NCBI GenBank assembly: GCA_036986255.1
Contig: BTRF01000016.1
Location: forward strand, 1-13,091
Direction: 5' to 3'
Length of the DNA stretch: 13,091 bases
From: BTRF01 sp036986255
GTDB lineage: Bacteria; Patescibacteriota; WWE3; 9FT-COMBO-53-11
In this document: positions 1 through 6,639 of the stretch, piece after piece
Layout: every line of letters starts with the position of its first letter
How positions within the stretch are numbered: position 1 is the stretch's first letter
Notes under the pieces: model-generated
Databases searched by the model: none
The model's input: the letters and a program-made list of their open reading frames with translations, nothing else
What the model was told of the DNA's origin: nothing
Position numbers and translations under genes: made by a program

Positions 1-1215
1 CAAGAAGATCGGATTGTCACCGATTTAGTTGAAAGCTATTCCATCTCCAAGGATGGGAGGGTTTACGAGATTACGCTGGGGAAAGCGTTTTGGCTGGACG
101 GCCGGCCGGTAACCGCCGCAGACGTGGCTTTTACCTTCACGCAGAACCCTGCTTTTTCCGATATAACCGTAGAGCAAGAAGGGGAGAGGAGAATTAGGTT
201 TATTTTGAAAACCCCCCTGTCTTCATTTTTGGGAATCTTAACTGCTCCTGTAGCTCCCGCCCATTTTAGAGAGCTTTCTCTCAATCTTTTGGGAAATAGC
301 GCTTTTTCTATCGTCGAGGTTAAGCGCGAGAGCGGACGGATTGCGTTAATTAAATTGGAGAACCGCGGGAGCGGATATCTGAAAGAGCTGGTTTTTAAGT
401 TCTTTCCCGGCGAGAAGGGCTTGCTTGAAGCGGCGGAGCGGGGCGAAGTTGACGGATTGATTTCTGATAAATTTTCCAGCAGTTCGTTTGCTCTCCATAA
501 AGTGCCGATATTCAGCCGGTATTTTGTTCTCTTCTTTAACCTGGGGAGCAGCAACTCCTTAACCAAAAGTGGAAGTTTTAGAAAAGCGGCGGCAAGGAAG
601 ACGCCGCTGGTTTTAGGAACAGAAGTGAGGGGGCCCCTTTCGGGAACCTGGGCGCAGGCGGATTTGCCGTTTCCTACTTTCAGCAAGAAACCACTTAAGA
701 AATTCAAAGGCAAGCTCACGATTACCGTACCCGACGAACCTGTTTTTACTGGAACGGTCCAGAAGATCGCTGCCGCCTGGCGGAGCGGGTTGGGAGTCGA
801 TGTTTGGGTTAGGAAGATTTTACCGGAACAGGTGAGCGGTGTTTTGGAGCAGCGGGATTTTGAAGCTCTCATTCTTGAGCAGGAGGTTGAGCGCGACCCC
901 GATCGTTATAATCTTTGGCATTCCAGCCAGAGGGACTTTCCTGGCCAAAATGTAAGCGGGTACGCTGACCCTCGAGCCGACCGTGCTTTGGAGGAGGCTC
1001 GGAAATTGTCCAAACGCTCTAAACGCAAGGTTCATTACGCCAACCTCCAACGCCTTTTTATTGAAGATAACCCTGCTGTCCTTCTTTACCACCCAAATTT
1101 GTATTACTGGGTTAGCCGCAAATTCACCGGCGTTGACTTGAGTCCGGTTTTCTCTCCGGAGGAGAGGTTTTGGAATCTCTTGGATTGGAGTTCAGCCTTT
1201 GAACCCGGAGAGTAG
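1..1215 (+). CDS. ABC transporter substrate-binding protein, family 5 (3' part)
   Basis: The reading frame is open from base 1, so the N-terminus (signal peptide or lipobox) lies outside the window and 404 residues are visible. Family 5 binding proteins sit outside the membrane and deliver oligopeptides, dipeptides or nickel to an ABC permease. Near the start is the family signature W-L-D-G-R-P-V-T-A-A-D-V-A-F-T-F at about residues 31-46 of the visible part. Near the C-terminus is the typical D-P-D-R-Y-N-L-W segment, followed by a G-Q-N-V-S-G-Y-A-D-P-R-A-D stretch and a closing R-F-W-N-L-L-D-W. The ligand cannot be read from sequence. No permease or ATPase gene follows; the gene instead runs tail-to-tail into the triosephosphate isomerase gene, overlapping it by 24 bp. 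Family assignment is confident, substrate unknown. Confidence 0.88.
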   Translation, partial: QEDRIVTDLVESYSISKDGRVYEITLGKAFWLDGRPVTAADVAFTFTQNPAFSDITVEQEGERRIRFILKTPLSSFLGILTAPVAPAHFRELSLNLLGNSAFSIVEVKRESGRIALIKLENRGSGYLKELVFKFFPGEKGLLEAAERGEVDGLISDKFSSSSFALHKVPIFSRYFVLFFNLGSSNSLTKSGSFRKAAARKTPLVLGTEVRGPLSGTWAQADLPFPTFSKKPLKKFKGKLTITVPDEPVFTGTVQKIAAAWRSGLGVDVWVRKILPEQVSGVLEQRDFEALILEQEVERDPDRYNLWHSSQRDFPGQNVSGYADPRADRALEEARKLSKRSKRKVHYANLQRLFIEDNPAVLLYHPNLYYWVSRKFTGVDLSPVFSPEERFWNLLDWSSAFEPGE

Positions 1216-1863
1216 CTCGGCGAAGATTTTCTTTGGGTCGGGGGAGGTTACTACTGCTGAAGAAACGGCGGCTCCTACTGCTCCCAAAGAGAGGGCGAGA
1301 GAGATGTCTTTTTTTCCGCGTACCCCCGCCCCAACTAAGAGCGGGATGCTTCCGGCTGCCGCTACGGCTTCTTTGATTATCTCCGGCTTTGCCGTAGTGA
1401 CGGAGATGTTTCCTCCTACGAGTTCAGGAGGTTCATAAGCGATGTAATTTGGAGAGAGGTTGGCCCACTCGCGGACTTTTGGGGGGCTGTCTGCAAACAC
1501 CAAAACCCGAAGCCCGGACGCCCGGGCCAGTTCGGCGGTTCGCTGGATGGTTTTTTTGTCCAAGGGGTGTTCGCTGTGGTTGAGGAAAGTTCCGTAGGCC
1601 CCGGCCGCCTTGGCCGCAGCGGGAGAAAGGTAGCCGGTGTACTTCCCTTCCCCAGTAGGGTCGAGGTGCTGGGCCCAGATTCTTGATCTTACTCCCTCGG
1701 CGACTTTGGCCAGTTGCATCAAGGGAGGGGCAAAGCCCGCCTCAACTTGGGGAAATTCTTGCGCCGTCTCTGCCAGGTCCTGAGCGAGCCGGAGGGCTTT
1801 AGGACCGATTACTTGAGTGTAGGTTTTAAAGTTGATTAGCAGCATGGCTTTTTGCTTTCTCAT
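1192..1863 (-). CDS. tpiA: Triosephosphate isomerase, archaeal-type
   Basis: Cytoplasmic glycolytic enzyme interconverting dihydroxyacetone phosphate and glyceraldehyde 3-phosphate. The 223-residue product has the short TIM barrel of archaeal enzymes rather than the roughly 250 residues of typical bacterial ones. Visible signatures: I-N-F-K-T-Y with catalytic N11 and K13; A-Q-H-L-D-P; G-T-F-L-N-H-S-E with catalytic H96; Y-E-P-P-E-L with catalytic base E144; loop 6 V-G-G-N-I-S-V; and the phosphate-binding G-A-G-V near residue 178. The start is uncertain. ATG at 1863 gives an N-terminus similar in length to archaeal enzymes; ATG at 1845 (M-L-L-I-N-F-K) is the alternative. A longer TTG start at 1917 would read through a 41-bp DNA repeat and is unlikely. 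No clear Shine-Dalgarno site is seen for any start. The gene converges on the binding-protein gene. Confidence 0.9.
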   Translation of the reverse strand: MRKQKAMLLINFKTYTQVIGPKALRLAQDLAETAQEFPQVEAGFAPPLMQLAKVAEGVRSRIWAQHLDPTGEGKYTGYLSPAAAKAAGAYGTFLNHSEHPLDKKTIQRTAELARASGLRVLVFADSPPKVREWANLSPNYIAYEPPELVGGNISVTTAKPEIIKEAVAAAGSIPLLVGAGVRGKKDISLALSLGAVGAAVSSAVVTSPDPKKIFAELLSGFKG

Positions 1864-1876
1864 TCTAGCAAGATGT

Positions 1877-1962
1877 AAAGGACGCTCACCCCGTTCGCTA
1901 GTTTTTTGCTTGCGCAAAAAGGACGCTCACCCCGTTCGCTAGTTTTTTGCTTGCGCAAAAAG
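1877..1962. repeat. 41-bp tandem duplication
   Basis: Two perfect adjacent copies with period 41: the block starting GGACGCTCACCCCG at 1880 recurs at 1921, and the match runs from 1877 through 1962. Each unit ends in an inverted repeat, TTTTTGC-TTGC-GCAAAAA. A partial look-alike (CTTTTTGCTTT) sits at about 1849-1859, at the isomerase start. The element lies between divergent genes. It could be a small intergenic repeat family or serve as a bidirectional terminator or leader; the sequence alone does not decide. Confidence 0.9.
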
Positions 1963-1984
1963 TGGTAATTTAAAAGAGAGTCTG

Positions 1985-2572
1985 ATGATTTTTAACCGCC
2001 GATTTGGGATTGGGTTTACATTAATTGAAGTCCTGGTAGTTGTGGCTATATTAGCTATCCTATCGGCTTTGGTACTGGTAGCGGTCAGCGGGCAGTTCGA
2101 GAAGACCAAGATCGTTGGAGCTACCTCCGATGCGGCTACTTTAAAGATTGCCACCCAGCTTTATTTTAAGGATATGGGTTTTTACCCTCCCGATACCTGG
2201 AGGGGGGCCGATCCGGGCTTCACCCAGTCCCTTCCCTACTATCCGGACGGCTATAGCGAAAGTGTTCCCTATGACGACTCTTACCTTCCAAGCAATTGGC
2301 AGGATATTGTAGCTCAGAATTGGCAAGGCCCTTATCTGGGGGAATGGCCGGACAAGACTCCTTGGGGAGGAGAGTACGACTACAACTATTGGAAATCTGG
2401 GGGGAGCCGCTACGGGTGCGAGGTGCCTCCGGGAATATATGCGGGAATTCAGGGAGACTACAGCAATAACAACACCATTCCTCAGTCGGCCGAACAGGAG
2501 CTAGTTAATCTTAATTATGACGGAGATGGGTGTATCAACGGTGAGTCCCAGCTGATCTTGATAAAGTTTTGA
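1985..2572 (+). CDS. GspG-like type IV pseudopilin
   Basis: A 195-residue protein with a class III prepilin leader. The short basic leader ends at G10, followed by mature F-T-L-I-E-V with Glu at +5, then a hydrophobic helix to about residue 35. A prepilin peptidase (not in the window) would cleave G10/F11 and methylate the Phe. The soluble part has W-G-G-E-Y-D-Y-N around residue 126, typical of the GspG/major pseudopilin fold. It also has two cysteines near the C-terminus and a D-G-D-G segment between them and the tail that could bind a cation. A purine-rich AAAGAGAG lies just upstream of the ATG. It is monocistronic, separated from the main pilus operon by the tRNA region. It could be a second pilin or a secretion-type pseudopilin; its exact role is unknown. 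Confidence 0.85.
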   Translation: MIFNRRFGIGFTLIEVLVVVAILAILSALVLVAVSGQFEKTKIVGATSDAATLKIATQLYFKDMGFYPPDTWRGADPGFTQSLPYYPDGYSESVPYDDSYLPSNWQDIVAQNWQGPYLGEWPDKTPWGGEYDYNYWKSGGSRYGCEVPPGIYAGIQGDYSNNNTIPQSAEQELVNLNYDGDGCINGESQLILIKF

Positions 2573-2584
2573 CCTAAAGATTCG

Positions 2585-2613
2585 TTGCTCGATTCCCATC
2601 GGTGCGTTAGAAT
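2585..2613 (+). promoter_or_regulatory. Candidate promoter for the tRNA cluster
   Basis: TTGCTC at 2585-2590 and TAGAAT at 2608-2613 are separated by exactly 17 bp, about 40 bp upstream of tRNA-Phe. The -10 matches consensus at 5 of 6 positions; the -35 only keeps TTG. Placement between a pilin stop codon and the first tRNA supports it. Confidence 0.4.
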
Positions 2614-2653
2614 GGTTATGTCCTTCTGACGCGATTGCAATTCGTCATCTCGT

Positions 2654-2729
2654 GCCGAGGTAGCCAAGGTGGTCACGGCGGGCGCCTGAAGAGCGTTAGA
2701 TGTCGGTTCGACTCCGACCCTCGGCACCA
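2654..2729 (+). tRNA. tRNA-Phe (GAA)
   Basis: Folds as a 76-nt cloverleaf. The acceptor GCCGAGG pairs with CCTCGGC, followed by discriminator A and an encoded CCA. The anticodon loop CTGAAGA carries GAA. The T arm is GTCGG/CCGAC with loop TTCGACT, and the variable loop is 4 nt. The anticodon stem has two G-U pairs. Base 37 is G rather than the usual A, which is a minor oddity. First tRNA of the cluster. Confidence 0.88.
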
Positions 2730-2743
2730 TCTTGAGAGGAGGT

Positions 2744-2819
2744 GCGGCGGTAGTTCAGTTGGTAGAACGTCTCGTTGCCAACGAGAAGGTCGCCGGTTCG
2801 AGTCCGGTCCGCCGCTCCA
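2744..2819 (+). tRNA. tRNA-Gly (GCC)
   Basis: A 76-nt cloverleaf. Acceptor GCGGCGG pairs with CCGCCGC, discriminator T, encoded CCA. Anticodon stem TCTCG/CGAGA encloses loop TTGCCAA, giving anticodon GCC. It lies 14 bp after tRNA-Phe, so the two are probably cotranscribed. Confidence 0.95.
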
Positions 2820-2879
2820 GTAAAAGACCTGCAGGTGACGTGATTCTTACGAATTGCTGGCACCTACTTACTTATGTTC

Positions 2880-2967
2880 GCAGGTGTGGTGGAATTGGCA
2901 GACACGCAGCGTTCAGAACGCTGTTCCCGATGAGGGAGTGGAGGTTCGAGTCCTCTCACCTGCACCA
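2880..2967 (+). tRNA. tRNA-Leu (CAG)
   Basis: An 88-nt class II tRNA. Acceptor GCAGGTG pairs with CACCTGC, followed by discriminator A and CCA. Anticodon stem CAGCG/CGCTG encloses loop TTCAGAA (anticodon CAG). A long variable arm has a CCC/GGG stem. T loop TTCGAGT. The 60-bp leader before it contains the palindrome ACCTGCAGGT, which includes a second copy of the acceptor sequence GCAGGTG. Confidence 0.95.
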
Positions 2968-3015
2968 TCCCGCTATTATACTCGCCCGCCTTAGGCGGAC
3001 TCATGCCAGCGGGAT
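2967..3015. repeat. Nested palindromic intergenic element
   Basis: Outer arms ATCCCGCT (2967-2974) and AGCGGGAT (3008-3015) enclose a second hairpin, CCGCC-TTA-GGCGG (2986-2998). It starts at the last base of tRNA-Leu. There is no T-run after it, so it is not a classical intrinsic terminator; it may be a dispersed palindromic repeat or a processing structure. Confidence 0.7.
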
Positions 3016-3022
3016 ATGTCGA

Positions 3023-3064
3023 AACGATTCAGGGTTATAGGTAGGGCACCTCACTTGAATCGTT
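3023..3064. repeat. Inverted repeat in the tRNA-Val leader
   Basis: AACGATTCA (3023-3031) and TGAATCGTT (3056-3064) are perfect 9-nt reverse complements directly upstream of tRNA-Val, with a smaller AGGT/ACCT stem inside. The right arm can alternatively pair with GAACGATT just after the tRNA CCA (3144-3151). Confidence 0.65.
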
Positions 3065-3066
3065 CT

Positions 3067-3143
3067 GGTCGAGTAGCTCAGTTGGTTAGAGCATCCGGCT
3101 TACATCCGGAAGGTCACAGGTTCGAATCCTGTCTCGACCACCA
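3067..3143 (+). tRNA. tRNA-Val (TAC)
   Basis: A 77-nt cloverleaf. Acceptor GGTCGAG pairs with CTCGACC, discriminator A, CCA encoded. Anticodon stem TCCGG/CCGGA encloses loop CTTACAT, anticodon TAC. T arm ACAGG/CCTGT. Flanking bases AATCGTTC (3058-3065) and GAACGATT (3144-3151) are complementary, so the precursor can extend its acceptor stem by 8 bp beyond the mature ends. Confidence 0.95.
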
Positions 3144-3146
3144 GAA

Positions 3147-3210
3147 CGATTAAAGTCTGAAGGACTTTTCATCGAGGAGGTCAGAGGTTCAAACCCTCTG
3201 CGACCCACCA
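3147..3210 (+). pseudogene. tRNA 3'-half-like module 1
   Basis: Starts with a hairpin AAAGTCT-GAA-GGACTTT, then TTTTCAT. It continues as a canonical tRNA 3' half: CGAGG (like the 3' anticodon stem), variable AGGTC, T arm AGAGG-TTCAAAC-CCTCT, acceptor 3' strand GCGACCC, A, CCA. The matching 5' acceptor (GGGTCGC), D arm and 5' anticodon strand are absent between it and tRNA-Val. It may be a degenerate tRNA, a 3' half acting in trans, or an assembly artefact. Confidence 0.7.
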
Positions 3211-3212
3211 TG

Positions 3213-3276
3213 CGATTAAAGTTCGGAGAACTTTTCATCCGAAAGGTCCCTGGTTCAAACCCAGGCGGGCCCACCA
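3213..3276 (+). pseudogene. tRNA 3'-half-like module 2
   Basis: Same architecture 66 bp after module 1, with 47 of 64 positions identical by hand count. Hairpin AAAGTTC-GGA-GAACTTT, then TTTTCAT, CCGAA, variable AGGTC, T arm CCTGG-TTCAAAC-CCAGG, acceptor strand CGGGCCC, A, CCA. The acceptor differs from module 1, so this is not a simple copy of one tRNA end. No 5' half with GGGCCCG is present in the window. Confidence 0.7.
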
Positions 3277-3332
3277 GGTTTTCATCGCGTTTATTCGAGA
3301 GGTTATAGGTTCAAGTTCTATACTCCCCACCA
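3277..3332 (+). pseudogene. tRNA 3'-half-like module 3
   Basis: Follows module 2 directly. It has TTTTCATCG but lacks the preceding hairpin, then a T arm ATAGG-TTCAAGT-TCTAT, acceptor strand ACTCCCC, A, CCA. The partner 5' acceptor would be GGGGAGT and is not seen. The region resembling an anticodon arm does not fold well. Confidence 0.6.
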
Positions 3333-3428
3333 TTCAACTTTGCTGACGTCATGCTTGATTGGCCGCGTGGCGAGCTGCACCAGTCTAGATTACTACAGTT
3401 AAGATGTGAAATAAGTTAGAATTGAGCG

Positions 3429-5126
3429 ATGGTTTCTAATGAAGAGTTTACCCGTATCCTTTTGGAAAGAGAGTTAATTACCGATTCCCAAGCCGAAGAG
3501 CTCAAGGTCGAAGCTGAGTCCAAAAAAGTACCCGTTTACTACCTGGTTCTGGAGAAGCAGTTTGTAACGGACGGTCAGATTGCCGGGACGATGGCGCAGG
3601 TTTACAACGTTCCGTTAGCTCCGTTGGGAAAGATGGCCGTAAAAAAGGAAGTGTTGAAGACAATTCCTGAGATCGTAGCCCGGTCGAAGCTGGTGGTCCC
3701 TTTTGCATTGGACAATCAGGGACTGAAGATCGCCGTTTCCGACCCTAAGGATTTGGAGCTGATTGAGTTTATTCACAAGAAGACCGGAGAAAATGTGATT
3801 GTGCACTACGCTACTCCTAAGCAGATTGACGAAGCTCTTCGGCTCTATCGAAAAGACATCAAAGTCGCCCTAAAAAAGCTTTTAGGGGAGGTGGGCAGGG
3901 AGGCCAAAAAACTAGGACGCCCGGCCGAAGTTCCAATTATTAAAATTGTGGATATGCTCCTTTCTTACGGGGATCAGAACCGCGCTTCGGACGTTCACAT
4001 CGAGCCGCGGGAGGATGGCTCGCTGGTTCGATACCGGATTGACGGGCTCCTGCATGACGTTGCCGTTTTGCCTCGGGATGTTCACGAAGAGATTGTTACT
4101 CGAATTAAAGTTTTGGCCGGTCTGAGAACCGATGAGCACCAGGCGGCTCAGGATGGAAAGCTTACTTTTAGGATGGGGACCGATCTTCCTAAGGAGAGGC
4201 AGGAGAAGATGGATGTGCGGGTTTCCATTGTTCCCACCACGCACGGTGAAAAAGTGGTCCTGCGGCTTCTTTCCGCCCGAGTGAGGCAATTTTCCCTTGA
4301 AGATATGGGATTTTCGCAGAGGGATTTGAAGAAGATTAAAGCCGCTTATGAAAAACCATACGGGATGATTGTGGCCTCCGGGCCGACGGGGTCGGGCAAG
4401 ACCACTACCATGTACGCAATTCTTAAACTCCTTAACGAGCGTGATGTAAACATCACCACGATTGAAGACCCGGTGGAGTACGATATGGGAGGGGTAAACC
4501 AGATTCAGATCAACCCGAAGACGGGATTGACATTTGCTACCGGCTTGCGCTCGATTGTTCGCCAGGATCCGGATATTATCTTGGTGGGGGAGATTAGAGA
4601 TTCGGAAACCGCCAGTATTGCCGTTAATGCAGCCATGACAGGCCACCTGGTTCTCTCTACCATGCATGCCAACGATGCCTCCACCACCCTTATCCGCTTT
4701 TTGGATATGGGGGTAGAGCCGTTTCTGGTGTCTTCTTCGGTTAATGTGGTGATTGCTCAGCGGCTTTTGCGGGTTCTTTGCTCCAAGTGCAAAAAGGAGA
4801 AGCGGGTTTCGGCGGCGGAGCTTCGCAAGCACTTTCCTGCCGAATACGTGCGTGAATATTTGGGGAAAGGGGCGCAGGTTAAGGTTTGGATTGCCCAAGG
4901 GTGCCCCGTTTGCCAGTACACCGGCTACGTAGATAGAATTGGTATTCATGAGGTTCTTTTGGTGGATGATGACATTCGTCGGGCGATAATTGATCGCCGG
5001 GATGCCGAGGCAATTCAGAAAATGTCCGTAGGGAAGGGGATGACGACCATGCTTGAGGACGGTTTTCTGAAAGTGTCCAAAGGGGTTACGACGATTGAGG
5101 AGATCCTTCGCGTCGTCAAAGATTAA
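3429..5126 (+). CDS. pilB: Type IV pilus assembly ATPase PilB (GspE family)
   Basis: Hexameric cytoplasmic motor that drives pilin polymerisation from the inner membrane. The 565 residues show an N-terminal GspE_N/MshEN-type domain (about 1-150). An Asp-box-like R-A-S-D-V-H-I-E follows at 185-192, then Walker A G-P-T-G-S-G-K-T at 318-325, and Walker B I-I-L-V-G-E-I-R-D around 383-391 with catalytic E388. A His-box-type T-G-H-L-V-L-S-T-M-H-A-N-D comes next. A zinc site is formed by C451, C454, C492 and C495. The zinc cysteines favour an assembly ATPase over a PilT retraction motor. It is the first gene of a dense operon, with pilC starting 3 bp after its stop. The ribosome binding site before the ATG is weak, and no convincing promoter was found in the roughly 95 bp upstream. 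Confidence 0.96.
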   Translation: MVSNEEFTRILLERELITDSQAEELKVEAESKKVPVYYLVLEKQFVTDGQIAGTMAQVYNVPLAPLGKMAVKKEVLKTIPEIVARSKLVVPFALDNQGLKIAVSDPKDLELIEFIHKKTGENVIVHYATPKQIDEALRLYRKDIKVALKKLLGEVGREAKKLGRPAEVPIIKIVDMLLSYGDQNRASDVHIEPREDGSLVRYRIDGLLHDVAVLPRDVHEEIVTRIKVLAGLRTDEHQAAQDGKLTFRMGTDLPKERQEKMDVRVSIVPTTHGEKVVLRLLSARVRQFSLEDMGFSQRDLKKIKAAYEKPYGMIVASGPTGSGKTTTMYAILKLLNERDVNITTIEDPVEYDMGGVNQIQINPKTGLTFATGLRSIVRQDPDIILVGEIRDSETASIAVNAAMTGHLVLSTMHANDASTTLIRFLDMGVEPFLVSSSVNVVIAQRLLRVLCSKCKKEKRVSAAELRKHFPAEYVREYLGKGAQVKVWIAQGCPVCQYTGYVDRIGIHEVLLVDDDIRRAIIDRRDAEAIQKMSVGKGMTTMLEDGFLKVSKGVTTIEEILRVVKD

Positions 5127-5129
5127 AAG

Positions 5130-6179
5130 ATGCTTAACCGCGTTTCGTTTTCGGAAAAATTATTTTTCACCAAAAATCTGGCCGTGATGCTAAAGAGTGG
5201 AATTCCAATTACGGAGGTGATGAAGACCCTTTCGATACAGGCCAAAAGCACGGCCTTCAAAAAGGTTCTTTCGCAGGCTACCGAGGATGTGTCCCGGGGG
5301 CGGAGCTTAGAGAAAGCTTTGAGCAAGCATGCCAAAGTATTTGATCAATTTTATTTGAGCCTGATTCGGGTGGGGGAGGAGTCGGGAACTCTGGAGGAGA
5401 GCCTATTTTATCTTGTTGAGCAGATGGAGAAGGACCAAGATTTACGCAAGAAGGTTCAGTCAGCGATGCTTTACCCGTCCATCGTTTTGATCGCTACCGG
5501 TGGGATTGGCTTGGCTTTGGCCTTCTTCATCCTTCCCCAGATTATTGGGCTTTTTGAGAGCTTGAATGTTGACCTCCCTGTAACTACGGTTATCCTAATC
5601 TTTATTGCCAAATTTTTACGGGATTGGGGATTGGTGGTACTGCCCTCGGCAGCTGTTTTAACGTTGGTTCTGATTGCCTTACTGAGGTCCCGCCTGATTA
5701 AACCTTACTGGCATGCTTTTATCCTCCGCATTCCCATCTTCGGCTCCCTCCTTCAAAACATTTCCTTAGCTACGCTTGCTCGGAACTTGGGAATCATGCT
5801 TAAAAGCGGTTTGACGATCACCTCGGCTTTGGAAACGGCCTCGGAGGTAGAGAGGAATCTTGCCTATCGGAAGGATCTTATCAAAATATCCAAAGAAGTA
5901 CGGAGGGGAAAATCGATTGAGTCGGCGATAATGAGCGGGAAGTTTAAGGAGTTTCCTCTTTTCATGGTGAGGATGATTGGAGTGGGAGAGAAGAGCGGCA
6001 ATCTTGAGGAGAACCTTGGTTACCTAGGTGACTATTTTGATACTGAAGTTGATACAGTGACCAAGAATCTTGCCACCATTTTAGAGCCTCTGCTCTTGAT
6101 TATTATTGGGTTAGTAGTGGCCTTCGTGGCCCTTTCGATAATCTCCCCCATCTATCAGGTTACCGGGAGCATTAGATAG
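5130..6179 (+). CDS. pilC: Type IV pilus inner-membrane platform protein PilC (GspF family)
   Basis: Polytopic membrane protein on which the PilB hexamer acts to extrude pilins. The 349 residues contain the duplicated T2SF domain: R-V-G-E-E-S-G-T-L-E-E-S near residue 75 and G-V-G-E-K-S-G-N-L-E-E-N near residue 286 are the matching loops of the two halves. Hydrophobic segments lie at about 113-142, 148-190 and 318-345. Length is slightly below the usual 400 residues; the N-terminal extension of many homologues is missing, which leaves the cytoplasmic head minimal. It starts 3 bp after pilB and ends 1 bp before the next ATG, so translation is probably coupled along the operon. Confidence 0.95.
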   Translation: MLNRVSFSEKLFFTKNLAVMLKSGIPITEVMKTLSIQAKSTAFKKVLSQATEDVSRGRSLEKALSKHAKVFDQFYLSLIRVGEESGTLEESLFYLVEQMEKDQDLRKKVQSAMLYPSIVLIATGGIGLALAFFILPQIIGLFESLNVDLPVTTVILIFIAKFLRDWGLVVLPSAAVLTLVLIALLRSRLIKPYWHAFILRIPIFGSLLQNISLATLARNLGIMLKSGLTITSALETASEVERNLAYRKDLIKISKEVRRGKSIESAIMSGKFKEFPLFMVRMIGVGEKSGNLEENLGYLGDYFDTEVDTVTKNLATILEPLLLIIIGLVVAFVALSIISPIYQVTGSIR

Positions 6180-6180
6180 G

Positions 6181-6639
6181 ATGAGCGAGGGCTCTCCCCC
6201 TATCACGGCGAAGCAAGGTCTAACCCTGGTTGAACTCCTGGTTGTTTTGGGAATTATTGTTACGATAGGGGCGTTTTTGGCCCGAGACATTTCCCAGATT
6301 CTCGCCCAGAGCTACTATACCAACACCGTAGAAAGGGTCGTTCGGACGCTGCGGACAGCCCAAAACTACAGCTTTAACGGGCGGGAGGGCTCCTCTTGGG
6401 GAGTACATTACGAGCCCGGGAAGCTCGTTCTTTTCAAGGGGACCGACTACGGTTCCCGCGATGCCGCTTTTGATGCGGAAACTCCTGTTCCTTTATCCGT
6501 AACCTTGACGGGATGGAATGATCTTTATTTTGATCGATTGCGCGGTCTGCCCTCGAGTACTTTCAGCGTCATAGTTGATTCTTTTGGCCGGGCGGGGGCA
6601 ATCTCCGTGGGTGCGGAAGGGGTGATTGATCGTCCATGA
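6181..6639 (+). CDS. GspH/FimT-like minor pseudopilin
   Basis: A 152-residue prepilin-like protein. The leader ends at G13 and the mature N-terminus is L-T-L-V-E-L-L with Glu at +5, followed by a hydrophobic helix to about residue 35. The remainder is a small soluble domain rich in beta-forming residues, with the V-I-V-D-S-F-G-R-A-G type C-terminal stretch common in GspH/FimT proteins. It is the first of four consecutive minor pilin genes whose order resembles the H-I-J-K set that initiates pilus assembly. Its stop overlaps the next start in an ATGA. Mature position +1 is Leu rather than Phe. Confidence 0.83.
   Translation: MSEGSPPITAKQGLTLVELLVVLGIIVTIGAFLARDISQILAQSYYTNTVERVVRTLRTAQNYSFNGREGSSWGVHYEPGKLVLFKGTDYGSRDAAFDAETPVPLSVTLTGWNDLYFDRLRGLPSSTFSVIVDSFGRAGAISVGAEGVIDRP

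Noticed and set aside
1877..1962. Possible CRISPR array
   Set aside because: Two directly adjacent 41-bp copies with no spacers and no cas genes; a tandem duplication.
2635..3040. Plus-strand open frames across the tRNA cluster (2635-2823 and 2732-3040)
   Set aside because: They run through intact tRNA-Phe, tRNA-Gly and tRNA-Leu genes; not protein coding.
3086..3274. Minus-strand open frame of 62 residues with repeated G-F-E-P-like peptides
   Set aside because: It is the antisense reading of the tRNA-Val 3' end and the tRNA 3'-half modules; such conserved peptides are a known annotation artefact of tRNA ends.
3144..3332. Intron-containing tRNAs
   Set aside because: The sequence between successive CCA ends is only about 56-66 bp and holds no 5' halves, so an intron cannot explain the missing parts.
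3147..3332. Prophage or element attachment-site duplication of a tRNA end
   Set aside because: The three ends have different T arms and acceptors and no integrase gene is present in the window.
3355..3405. Promoter for the pilB operon (TTGATT at 3355, TAAGAT at 3400)
   Set aside because: Spacing of about 39 bp is far outside the working range; no acceptable pair was found.
3912..4949. 345-residue minus-strand open frame
   Set aside because: Lies wholly antisense to pilB; composition is that of a shadow frame and it shows no recognisable domain.
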